NCBI RefSeq assembly: GCF_000383675.1 | Contig: NZ_KB911820.1 | Coordinates: 1,054,001 to 1,118,000 of the forward strand | DNA length: 64,000 nt | From: Terracoccus sp. 273MFTsu3.1 | GTDB taxonomy: Bacteria; Actinomycetota; Actinomycetes; Actinomycetales; Dermatophilaceae | Reading direction: 5' to 3' | Shown: one piece after another, positions 1-7,609 of the stretch | Layout: each line of letters opens with the position of its first letter | Numbering within the stretch: position 1 is the first letter of the stretch | The notes under the pieces: model-generated | The model's input: only the letters and a program-made list of their open reading frames with translations | What the model was told of the DNA's origin: nothing | The model's database searches: none | Made by a program: the position numbers and the translations under genes

Positions 1-612
1 CGTGGCGAGCGCCGTGGCGACGTCGGGGGCCGAGCCGGCGAGCATCGGTCGCAGCGGGCGGCCGACCTCGAGGGTCAGCGACTCGAGGGCGTCCGTGCCC
101 CCGGCGAGGGCGGCGCGGGCGACCGGGCCCGCGAAGCCGGCGACCATGACGGCTCGTCGCACCGCGGCGTCGGGGACGTCGGCGGCCTTGGCGATCGCCT
201 GGAGCATGACGCCGTCGCCCGCGCCCTGACGGGTCTCGCCCGTGATGAGTCCGCGCAGCCACGCCTGCTCGTCGGCGGTGGCGCGCGCGAAGAGCTCGCG
301 CACGGCGGAGGAGCGCGCCGCGCCCGACCCGGACCCGCCGATGGCGGCGATCGCGGTGGCCGCGGCGTCGACCTCCTCGACGGTCAGGGTCGAGGTCTCC
401 GCCGGGTCGGGCAGACCCTGCAGCCCGCGCCAGCTGACGCCGATGCGCCGCTGGGGGAGCGCCCCCGACAGGTGGGCCGTCACGACCTCGACGACGTCGG
501 GACCGTCCTGCGCCGCCCGCCGCAGGCAGGCCGCCAGCGACTCGACCTTCGCCGTGCGCGACGACGTGGCGGCGACGGTGTGCGAGGTGGTGACGACGTC
601 GGAGAGCTGCAT
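1..612 (-). CDS. ligB: ATP-dependent DNA ligase, N-terminal part (3' end outside window)
   Basis: Only the first 204 residues are visible; the gene runs off the left edge. The opening MQLSDVVTTSHTVAAT and the later stretches LSGALPQRRIGVSW and GETRQGAGDG resemble the N-terminal DNA-binding domain of actinobacterial LigB-type ligases, which seal nicks in duplex DNA using ATP. The catalytic KxDG lysine normally falls just after this region and so lies outside the window; nucleotide specificity cannot be confirmed here. The ATG at 612 follows a strong GGGGGAGGA ribosome-binding site. Divergent from the esterase at 731. Confidence 0.8.
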   Translation of the reverse strand, partial: MQLSDVVTTSHTVAATSSRTAKVESLAACLRRAAQDGPDVVEVVTAHLSGALPQRRIGVSWRGLQGLPDPAETSTLTVEEVDAAATAIAAIGGSGSGAARSSAVRELFARATADEQAWLRGLITGETRQGAGDGVMLQAIAKAADVPDAAVRRAVMVAGFAGPVARAALAGGTDALESLTLEVGRPLRPMLAGSAPDVATALAT

Positions 613-730
613 GCCCCGATCCTCCCCCGCCCCGCCGACACCCACCACCTCCGCGGTCGAGAGGCCCCGTGGGTCGCCCTCCGCGGTCGCGCGCTCACCT
701 CCTGCCGGCCGTCCGGACTAGATTCGCCGC

Positions 731-1741
731 ATGGGTGGCATCGTCGACCGGACTCGCGGTCTCGCGCGCAGGGCCGCGCTGGGCACGGCAACCGCGGCCG
801 GCGCGCTGCTCGTGACCGCCCGGACGACGCCGTGGCCGTCGGCCCTGCTCATCCGGGCCGTCTTCGACCGTGGGGCCGCGCGCGCGAGCGCCGCCCTGGA
901 GAAGCACGTCCCTGGCGACCTCGTCGAGGTCGTCGACGAGGCGTACGACATCGCCTCCCCCGACGGGCGGCTCGACGTCTTCCGGCCGCCTCGGACCGAG
1001 CCGCTGCCCACGGTCGTCTGGGTGCACGGGGGTGCGTTCGTGTCCGGGTCGAAGCGCGACGTCGCCAACTACCTCCGGGTGCTCGCCGGCCGCGGTTTCA
1101 CGACGGTCGGCGTGGACTACTCGATCGCCCCCGGCTCGCGTTACCCCACGCCGGTCCGACAGGTGGCGGCGGCACTCGCCCACCTCGTCGACCACGCCGA
1201 CCGGCTCGGCGTCGACCCCGGGCGCATCGTCCTCGCCGGCGACTCGGCGGGCGCCCAGATCGCCGCCCAGGTCGCGTTGCTCGCCAGCGACGCTGCCTAC
1301 GCGAGCGACGTCGGCATCGAGGTCGACGTGCCACCGGCGTCCCTCAAGGGTGTCGTGCTCTTCTGCGGTGCCTACGACTTCACCCTCGCGCAGGGGTCGA
1401 CCCGGCTGGGCAGCTGGCTCGTCGACACGGCCATCTGGTCCTACCTCGGCTCGAGCCGACGCCACGACGAGCGGACGACCCGCCAGGGCTCGGTGCCGGA
1501 GCACGTCACCTCGTCGTTCCCCCCGGCCTTCGTCTCGGCCGGGAACGGCGACCCGCTCCTCCCGCACACGGTCGCGCTCGTCGGGGCGCTGGACCGGCAC
1601 GGCGTCGACCACGACGCCCTGCTCTTCGACGACGGCCACGAGCCGCGGCTCGGGCACGAGTTCCAGTTCGACCTCGACACCGCCGACGGGCGTGAGGCGC
1701 TGGACCGGGCCGTCGCCTTCATCGAGCGCGTCGCCGGCTGA
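731..1741 (+). CDS. alpha/beta hydrolase, hormone-sensitive-lipase (acetyl esterase) family
   Basis: 336 residues. Carries the HSL-family oxyanion motif HGGAF at residues 99-103, YSIAPGSRYP at 130-139 and the nucleophile elbow GDSAG at 170-174 (Ser172). A GNGDPLL segment and a DDGHEPRLGHE segment near the C-terminus probably supply the Asp and His of the triad. A hydrophobic stretch around residues 15-30 may be a membrane anchor or uncleaved signal. The family hydrolyses short- to medium-chain carboxylesters; the substrate cannot be told. Stands alone and ends at a hairpin (1760-1778) before the lipid operon. Confidence 0.85.
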   Translation: MGGIVDRTRGLARRAALGTATAAGALLVTARTTPWPSALLIRAVFDRGAARASAALEKHVPGDLVEVVDEAYDIASPDGRLDVFRPPRTEPLPTVVWVHGGAFVSGSKRDVANYLRVLAGRGFTTVGVDYSIAPGSRYPTPVRQVAAALAHLVDHADRLGVDPGRIVLAGDSAGAQIAAQVALLASDAAYASDVGIEVDVPPASLKGVVLFCGAYDFTLAQGSTRLGSWLVDTAIWSYLGSSRRHDERTTRQGSVPEHVTSSFPPAFVSAGNGDPLLPHTVALVGALDRHGVDHDALLFDDGHEPRLGHEFQFDLDTADGREALDRAVAFIERVAG

Positions 1742-1759
1742 CGACCGCGCGAGCCGTCG

Positions 1760-1778
1760 CCCCTCGATGGTCGAGGGG
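1760..1778 (+). terminator. hairpin terminator after the esterase gene
   Basis: Perfect 8-bp inverted repeat, CCCCTCGA / TCGAGGGG with a 3-base loop, 19 bases after the esterase stop codon. No T run follows, as is usual for high-GC actinobacteria. Confidence 0.5.
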
Positions 1779-1786
1779 TGGGGTCA

Positions 1787-1830
1787 CTTGACGTGGGGGG
1801 CTCCTTGTCGTCAAGGTAAGCAAGCGCTTA
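1787..1830 (+). promoter_or_regulatory. candidate operator/promoter region of the lipid-catabolism operon
   Basis: Two inverted repeats precede the first SDR gene. TAAGCAAGCGCTTA at 1817-1830 is centred on the palindrome AAGCGCTT and resembles the AAGC..GCTT sites bound by TetR-family regulators of actinobacterial fatty-acid catabolism (from memory). Upstream, CTTGACG (1787-1793) and CGTCAAG (1809-1815) form a perfect 7-bp inverted repeat with a 15-base spacer. TTGACG inside the first arm could be a -35 element; no good -10 is obvious. No regulator gene lies nearby. Confidence 0.45.
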
Positions 1831-1849
1831 GTCCATCGCGAGGAGCAGC

Positions 1850-2653
1850 ATGCCCGACACCGCCGTCGTCACCGGAGCAGCCCGGGGGATCGGCCGCGCC
1901 ATCGCCACCCGCCTGGCCCGCGAGGGCTGGCAGGTCGTCGTCGCCGACCTCGACGCGGCCGAGCTCGCGACGACCGCCGAGCTGATCGGTGCCGTCGCGG
2001 TGCCGGGCGACACGTCGACCGACGCCGGCGTGCGGCACCTCGTCGACACGGCATACGACCGCCTCGGGCACGTCGACGTCTTCTTCGCCAACGCCGGGAT
2101 CGGCACCCTCAAGGGGCTCGACGCCTCGGACGACGAGTGGACCCGCACCCTCGAGACCAACGTCCTGGCCCACGTGCGCGCCGCCCGGCACCTCGTGCCG
2201 CGCTGGCTCGACACCGGCGGCGGACGCCTCGTCGTCACCGCGTCGGCGGCCGGGCTGCTGACGATGCTCGGCGACGCGCCCTACTCCGTGAGCAAGCACG
2301 GTGCCGTCGCCTTCGCCGAGTGGCTGAGCGCGACGTACCGCCACCGCGGGATCGTCGTGCAGGCGATCTGTCCCCAGGGGGTGCAGACCCGGATGCTCGA
2401 CGGCTCCGGCCCGCTCAAGGACCTGCTGACCCTCGATGCGACGCTCACCGCCGACGAGGTCGCCGACGCCGCGTTCCGTGCGCTCGCGGGCGACGAGTTC
2501 TACGTCCTCCCGCACCCCGAGGTGGGCGGCTACTACGCGCAGCGGGCCGCCCACCCCGACGCCTGGCTCGCCGGCATGAACCGGCTCCAGCAGAAGCTCG
2601 ACGACCAGACCCGGCAGACCACCACCTCCACCCCGACCCAGGAGCCCGCATGA
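1850..2653 (+). CDS. short-chain dehydrogenase/reductase
   Basis: 267 residues, a classical SDR. Nucleotide-binding TGAARGIG at residues 8-15, NAG at 81-83, catalytic Ser near 132 and YSVSK with Tyr145 and Lys149. Asp33 after the second beta strand (VADLD) favours NAD over NADP. First gene of a five-gene operon for acyl-CoA or hydroxyacyl oxidation; substrate not identifiable. The ATG at 1850 follows GAGGAG. Overlaps the next gene by four bases (ATGA). Confidence 0.88.
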   Translation: MPDTAVVTGAARGIGRAIATRLAREGWQVVVADLDAAELATTAELIGAVAVPGDTSTDAGVRHLVDTAYDRLGHVDVFFANAGIGTLKGLDASDDEWTRTLETNVLAHVRAARHLVPRWLDTGGGRLVVTASAAGLLTMLGDAPYSVSKHGAVAFAEWLSATYRHRGIVVQAICPQGVQTRMLDGSGPLKDLLTLDATLTADEVADAAFRALAGDEFYVLPHPEVGGYYAQRAAHPDAWLAGMNRLQQKLDDQTRQTTTSTPTQEPA

Positions 2654-3429
2654 CCGACCAGCCCGCCACCACGACCGACGCCAAGCGCACCGCCATCGTC
2701 ACCGGGGCCGCGCGCGGCATCGGTGCCGCCGTGGCCAAGCGCCTCGCCACCGACGGGTATGCCGTCGCCGTCCTCGACCTCGACGAGTCCGCCTGCGCCG
2801 CAGTGGTCTCCGAGATCGAGGCCGCGGGTGGCAAGGGTCTCGCCGTCGGTGTCGACGTCTCCGACGAGGCGGCCGTGCAGACGGCCGTCGACCGCGTCGC
2901 GTCCGAGCTCGGGTCCCCGACGGTGCTCGTCAACAACGCCGGCATCATCCGCGACAACATGCTCTTCAAGATGAGCGCCGACGACTGGGACGCCGTCATG
3001 AACGTCCACCTGCGCGGCTCCTTCCTCATGACGCGGGCGACGCAGAAGCACATGATCGACGCGAAGTTCGGTCGCATCGTCAACCTCAGCTCCACCTCGG
3101 CGCTCGGCAACCGCGGCCAGGCCAACTACTCCGCCGCCAAGGCCGGCCTGCAGGGCTTCACGAAGACCCTCGCCATCGAGCTCGGCAAGTTCGGCGTCAC
3201 CGCCAACGCCATCGCGCCCGGTTTCATCGCGACGGACATGACGCGCCAGACGGCCGAGCGCATGGGCATAACCTTCGAGCAGTTCCTCGAGGGTGCCGCC
3301 AAGGAGATCCCCGTGGCCCGCGTCGGCCAGCCCGAGGACATCGCGGCGACGACCTCCTTCCTCGTGCGCGACGAGGCCGGCTTCGTCTCCGGCCAGGTCA
3401 TCTACGTCGCCGGCGGACCGAAGGACTGA
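2650..3429 (+). CDS. SDR, FabG-like 3-oxoacyl reductase/dehydrogenase
   Basis: 259 residues from an ATG that overlaps the preceding stop (ATGA). TGAARGIG at 18-25, NNAG at 95-98, catalytic YxxxK at Tyr160 and Lys164, and a PGFIATDM segment typical of FabG-like proteins. Likely interconverts 3-hydroxyacyl and 3-oxoacyl thioesters. Its position between another SDR and acyl-CoA dehydrogenases suggests catabolism of an acyl-CoA rather than fatty acid synthesis; that is inference. The 3' end is followed after one base by the GTG of the next gene. Confidence 0.88.
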   Translation: MTDQPATTTDAKRTAIVTGAARGIGAAVAKRLATDGYAVAVLDLDESACAAVVSEIEAAGGKGLAVGVDVSDEAAVQTAVDRVASELGSPTVLVNNAGIIRDNMLFKMSADDWDAVMNVHLRGSFLMTRATQKHMIDAKFGRIVNLSSTSALGNRGQANYSAAKAGLQGFTKTLAIELGKFGVTANAIAPGFIATDMTRQTAERMGITFEQFLEGAAKEIPVARVGQPEDIAATTSFLVRDEAGFVSGQVIYVAGGPKD

Positions 3430-3430
3430 C

Positions 3431-4480
3431 GTGACCGACGCCCGCGACGCCGCCCCAGACGGGGATCCGCCCGGCCTGCCGCTGGACCGGCTCCGGGGCT
3501 TCCTCGACGACACGGTGCCCGACCTGCTGTCGGGCCCGCTCAGCGGGCGGGTCGTCGCGGGCGGGAAGTCGAACCTCACCTACGAGGTCGGCGACGGCAC
3601 CCGATCCGTCATCGTGCGCCGCCCGCCGCTCGGCCACGTGCTCGCCACCGCGCACGACATGGGGCGCGAGCACCGCGTCATCACCGCCCTGCGCGACACC
3701 GCCGTCCCCGTCCCCATGACGTATGCCGTCTGCGACGACCCCGACGTCATCGGGGCGCCGTTCTACGTCATGGAGCGCGTCGACGGCACGCCCTACCGCT
3801 TCGAGGCGCAGCTCCAGCCCCTCGGCGCCGCACGGGTGCGGGCGATCAGCGAGCGGATGGTGGACACCCTCGTCGCCCTGCACGCCGTCGACCCCGAGTC
3901 GGTCGGGCTCGGTGACTTCGGCCGCCCCGACGGCTTCCTCGAGCGCCAGGTGCGGCGCTGGAAGCAGCAGCTCGACGCCTCCCGCGGCCGGGACCTCCCG
4001 GGCATCGACGAGCTGCACGAGCGGCTCGCGGAATCCGTTCCGGCACAAGGCGACCCGACGATCGTGCACGGCGACTTCCGCCTCGACAACCTCCTCGTCA
4101 CCGGCGACGACGAGGTCTCCGCGGTGCTCGACTGGGAGATGGCCACGCTGGGTGACCCCCTCACCGACGTCGCCCTGCTCGAGGCGTACCAGACCCTTCC
4201 GCTCATGATGGACAGCGTCGCCGTCTCCGACGTCTCGCGGACGCCGGGCTTCATCAGCGGCCCCGAGCTGCGTCAGCGATACGCCGCCGCGAGCGGTCGC
4301 GACCTCGGGCACCTGTCGTTCCACCTCGGGCTCGCCTACTTCAAGCTCGCGGTCATCCTCGAGGGCATCCACTACCGCTACACCCGGGGCCAGACGGTGG
4401 GGAGCGGCTTCGCCCGCATCGGTGAGGCCACCGTCCCCCTCGTCACCGCCGGCCTCGCCGCCGTCAAGGAGAAGAGCTGA
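3431..4480 (+). CDS. APH-like phosphotransferase associated with acyl-CoA dehydrogenases
   Basis: 349 residues from a GTG two bases after the FabG-like stop. GGKSNLTY at 44-51 matches the glycine-rich nucleotide loop; HGDFRLDN at 213-220 is the catalytic loop (Asp215) and [13 protein letters not shown] from 234 the metal-binding aspartate. This is the ACAD10/ACAD11-type kinase-like family, whose members phosphorylate hydroxyl groups of 4-hydroxyacyl-CoAs or sit beside acyl-CoA dehydrogenases. The adjacent dehydrogenase of the ACAD11 type supports a kinase-dehydrogenase pair acting on hydroxyacyl-CoA; drug phosphorylation is much less likely. Confidence 0.87.
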   Translation: MTDARDAAPDGDPPGLPLDRLRGFLDDTVPDLLSGPLSGRVVAGGKSNLTYEVGDGTRSVIVRRPPLGHVLATAHDMGREHRVITALRDTAVPVPMTYAVCDDPDVIGAPFYVMERVDGTPYRFEAQLQPLGAARVRAISERMVDTLVALHAVDPESVGLGDFGRPDGFLERQVRRWKQQLDASRGRDLPGIDELHERLAESVPAQGDPTIVHGDFRLDNLLVTGDDEVSAVLDWEMATLGDPLTDVALLEAYQTLPLMMDSVAVSDVSRTPGFISGPELRQRYAAASGRDLGHLSFHLGLAYFKLAVILEGIHYRYTRGQTVGSGFARIGEATVPLVTAGLAAVKEKS

Positions 4481-4482
4481 CC

Positions 4483-5703
4483 ATGGACTTCGGATTCGAC
4501 TCCCGCACCGAGGAGCTGCGTCAGGAGCTGCTCGGCTTCATGGGTGAGCGCATCGTGCCGTCGCTGCCCGTCTTCGACGAGCAGGTCTCGGCGCTCCCCG
4601 ACCGGTGGGCCTGGAGCACCGCGCCCGTGCTCCAGGACCTCCGGCAGGAGGCGCGTGACCTCGGGCTGTGGAACGTCTTCCTCCCCGGCGAGCACGGCGC
4701 AGGCCTGACGAACCTCCAGTACGCCCCGCTCGCCGAGATCACCGGCCGCTCCATCCGCCTCGCGCCGGCGGTCCTCAACTGCGCCGCCCCCGACACCGGC
4801 AACATGGAGGTGCTCGCGCAGTTCGGCACGCCCGAGCAGCAGGAGCGGTGGCTGAAACCCTTGCTGCGCGGTGAGATCCGCTCGGCTTTCGCGATGACCG
4901 AGCCCGACGTCGCGAGCAGCGACGCGACCAACATCGCCACGAGCATCCGGCGCGATGGCGACGACTACGTCATCAACGGCCGCAAGTGGTGGATCACCGG
5001 CGCGATGAACCCCGAGTGCGAGGTCCTCATCGTCATGGGCAAGACCGATCCCGACGCCGACCGGCACCGCCAGCAGTCGATGGTCCTCGTCCCACGCGAC
5101 ACCCCCGGTGTCGAGGTCGTCCGCGGCATGGAGGTCTTCGGCTACGACGACCACGACCACGGCGGCCACGCCGAGCTGCGCTTCACCGACGTCCGCGTGC
5201 CCGCGAGCAACCTCATCGGCGACGAGGGCACCGGCTTCGCCATCGCCCAGGCCCGCCTCGGCCCCGGCCGGATCCACCACTGCATGCGCTCGATCGGCCT
5301 CGCCGAGGTCGCCATCGAGGCCATGTGCCGGCGCGCCTCCGAGCGCGTCGCCTTCGGGCGGCCCATCGCCGAGCAGGGCGTCGTGCGCGACTGGATCGCC
5401 GAGTCCCGCGTGCGCATCGAGCAGCTGCGCCTGCTCGTGCTCAAGACCGCCTGGCTCATGGACACCGTCGGCAACAAGGGCGCCCACACCGAGATCCAGG
5501 CGATCAAGATCGCGACGCCCAAGACCGTCGAGTGGATCCTCGACAAGGCCATCCAGACCCACGGCGCCGCCGGGCTGAGCCAGGACACCGAGCTCGCGGC
5601 CGCCTTCGCCGGCATCCGCACGCTGCGCTTCGCCGACGGCCCCGACGAGGTGCACAAGAACGCGCTCGCCAAGGCCGAGCTGCGGAGGTATGCCGCCCGC
5701 TGA
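4483..5703 (+). CDS. acyl-CoA dehydrogenase, ACAD11-like
   Basis: 406 residues. FAD-dependent alpha,beta-dehydrogenation of an acyl-Co[14 protein letters not shown] near 145 and WWITGA near 170 form the FAD-binding signature; [12 protein letters not shown] is the second family motif. Near the C-terminus the sequence reads FADGPDEVH where most acyl-CoA dehydrogenases have EGT, as in the ACAD10/11 branch. It begins three bases after the APH-like gene, so translation is probably coupled and the two products may act in sequence on a hydroxylated acyl-CoA. Substrate chain length is not predictable. Confidence 0.9.
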   Translation: MDFGFDSRTEELRQELLGFMGERIVPSLPVFDEQVSALPDRWAWSTAPVLQDLRQEARDLGLWNVFLPGEHGAGLTNLQYAPLAEITGRSIRLAPAVLNCAAPDTGNMEVLAQFGTPEQQERWLKPLLRGEIRSAFAMTEPDVASSDATNIATSIRRDGDDYVINGRKWWITGAMNPECEVLIVMGKTDPDADRHRQQSMVLVPRDTPGVEVVRGMEVFGYDDHDHGGHAELRFTDVRVPASNLIGDEGTGFAIAQARLGPGRIHHCMRSIGLAEVAIEAMCRRASERVAFGRPIAEQGVVRDWIAESRVRIEQLRLLVLKTAWLMDTVGNKGAHTEIQAIKIATPKTVEWILDKAIQTHGAAGLSQDTELAAAFAGIRTLRFADGPDEVHKNALAKAELRRYAAR

Positions 5704-5778
5704 CCACCGCCGTACGGCACCCGCCCGGCGGGCGCCCGACGGCACGACCCATCCGACCGCACGACGAAGGGACCGACG

Positions 5779-6948
5779 ATGGACTTCGACCTCAGCACCG
5801 AGGAGCGCGAGATCCGCGACTGGGTGCGCACCTTCGTGCGCAAGGAGATCATGCCGCTCGAGCCTCAGGTGCTCGAGCGCGAGCGGCGGGGCGAGCGCGG
5901 CCTGACGGCCGAGGAGCTGAAAGCCCTTCAGGACAAGGCCCGCTCGTCGGGCTTCTTCGGCATCCAGACGCCAGAGAGCCACGGCGGCATGGGGCAGGGC
6001 GCCGTCGTCGCCGCACTCATCGAGATCGAGCTCGGCCGGTCGTTCGTGCCGTTCCGGTTCGCCGGCGAGGCCGACAACATCCTCTTCTCGGCCACCGAGG
6101 AGCAGCAGGACACCTACCTCCGCCCGACGATCGAGGGCACGCGCAGGTCGTGCTTCGCGATCACCGAGCCGGGGGCCGGGTCCGACGCCCGCGCCATCCG
6201 CACGAGCGCCCGACGTGAGGGCGACGAGTGGGTCATCAACGGCGAGAAGACCTTCATCACCGGCGGCAACGAGGCCGACTTCGTCATGGTCTTCGCGGTG
6301 ACGGACAAGGAGAAGGGCGCCGACGGCGGCGTCACGTGCTTCCTCGTCGACCGCGACCGCGGGTGGACGAGCACCCCCATCGACACGATGGGCGAGTGGG
6401 GTCCGGCCGCGCTCGTCTTCGACGACGTCCGCGTGCCGCACTCCGCGATCCTCGGCGAGGAGGGCAAGGGCTTCGACCTCGCGATGCGGTGGATCGGCAA
6501 GGGCCGCTACATGCTGCCCGCGCGTGCGCTCGGCTCGTGCGAGCGGCTCGTCGAGATGGGGATGGAGTGGGCCCGCAACCGGGTCACCTTCGGCCAGCCC
6601 ATCGCCGAGCGCCAGGCCATCCAGTGGATGGTCGCCGACTCCGCCGTCGAGATCGAGGCGTTGCGCTGGCTCGTGCTGACGGCCGCCTGGCAGGTCGACC
6701 GCGGCCTGGACTCGCGCCAGTCGCAGTCGATGGCCAAGCTCTACGGCGGCGTCAAGGCCAACGAGATCGTCGACCGCGTGCTCCAGATGCACGGCGGCAT
6801 GGGCTACACCCGCGAGCTCCCCGTCGAGCGGTGGTACCGCGAGCTCCGCCTGCTGCGCATCTACGAGGGCACCGACGAGATCCAGCGCCGCACCATCGCG
6901 CGCAACCTGCTCAAGGGGCACGTGTCGGTGCGCGGGCACCTGGGCTGA
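5779..6948 (+). CDS. acyl-CoA dehydrogenase
   Basis: 389 residues, full family length. CFAITEPGAGSDARAI near 130 and FITGGNEADF near 160 are the FAD/substrate signatures; the C-terminus has IYEGTDEIQRRTIARN, whose EGT glutamate is the usual catalytic base. A 75-base gap separates it from the preceding dehydrogenase; AAGGGA lies just upstream of the ATG. Last gene of the lipid-catabolism operon. The two dehydrogenases differ in active-site type, so they probably act on different intermediates. Confidence 0.9.
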   Translation: MDFDLSTEEREIRDWVRTFVRKEIMPLEPQVLERERRGERGLTAEELKALQDKARSSGFFGIQTPESHGGMGQGAVVAALIEIELGRSFVPFRFAGEADNILFSATEEQQDTYLRPTIEGTRRSCFAITEPGAGSDARAIRTSARREGDEWVINGEKTFITGGNEADFVMVFAVTDKEKGADGGVTCFLVDRDRGWTSTPIDTMGEWGPAALVFDDVRVPHSAILGEEGKGFDLAMRWIGKGRYMLPARALGSCERLVEMGMEWARNRVTFGQPIAERQAIQWMVADSAVEIEALRWLVLTAAWQVDRGLDSRQSQSMAKLYGGVKANEIVDRVLQMHGGMGYTRELPVERWYRELRLLRIYEGTDEIQRRTIARNLLKGHVSVRGHLG

Positions 6949-7023
6949 CGCGCGGTCGCACCCGGCCCGACGGCATACGCCCTCGCTCAAAGGAGCCCCG
7001 TCGAGGCCGGTGGGGAGGATGCT

Positions 7024-7443
7024 GTGGGGATGGCAGGTCCACCCGCAAGCGCCAAGCAGTTCAACAAGGTCGCCGTCCGGCTCGCCGGGCACCGTGTCTT
7101 CCCGCTCTGGGCGGTGCTGCGCCACCAGGGACGCACGAGCGGCAAGGACTACGCGACCCCCGTCGCCGTCATCCCCACGCCGTCGACGTTCATCATCGCC
7201 CTCCCGTGGGGACGAGGCACCGACTGGGTCCGCAACGTCCGCGCCGCCGACGGCTGCACCATCCGCTGGAAGGGGCGCGAGTTCATCTGCACCGAGCCGA
7301 CCTTCGTCGACAAGGCCGTCGCCCTCGCCGCGGCGAAGGGGATGACCCGGCGGGCGATCGACCGCCGCGACATGCCCGGCGGCTTCCTCCAGCTGACCCG
7401 GGCGCCGGCCCCCGAGCACTCGGCGATGCAGTCCGGCTGGTGA
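7024..7443 (+). CDS. nitroreductase-fold deazaflavin (F420)-type protein, DUF385 family
   Basis: About 139 residues. The pattern RLAGHRVFPLWAVLRHQGR followed by SGKDYATPV and a Trp-containing strand matches the split-barrel F420-dependent family related to mycobacterial Ddn. Members bind F420H2 or flavin and reduce varied substrates, often unknown. A GTG at 7024 lies five bases after GGAGG; an in-frame ATG at 7030 is an alternative. Small stand-alone gene between the lipid operon and the kinases. Confidence 0.75.
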   Translation: MGMAGPPASAKQFNKVAVRLAGHRVFPLWAVLRHQGRTSGKDYATPVAVIPTPSTFIIALPWGRGTDWVRNVRAADGCTIRWKGREFICTEPTFVDKAVALAAAKGMTRRAIDRRDMPGGFLQLTRAPAPEHSAMQSGW

Positions 7444-7609
7444 CGACCGGTCGCACCGACCGACGACACGAGGTGTGAAAAGTCCCTTTTGCCGGATTGC
7501 CGGTCTCTCTGCGACATCATGAGTCAATGAGGTCAGCGGAGAAGGCTGCACGTGACGCCCCGCGTCGACCGACGAGCTCCGGGACGCTGGCCCCGAACGG
7601 GGCGCCCGC

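Noticed and set aside
472-1695. Plus-strand frame overlapping the ligase and esterase genes
   Set aside because: Arg/Pro-rich shadow translation; both real genes show motifs and ribosome-binding sites.
3721-3732. Neisseria-type DNA uptake sequence (GTATGCCGTCTG)
   Set aside because: Resemblance extends only over part of the Neisseria word and occurs with the TG extension once; the recurrent word here is treated as its own motif.
7480-7520. Promoter-like TTGCCGG direct repeat before the MASE1 kinase
   Set aside because: No convincing -10 at a suitable distance, so not listed as a promoter.
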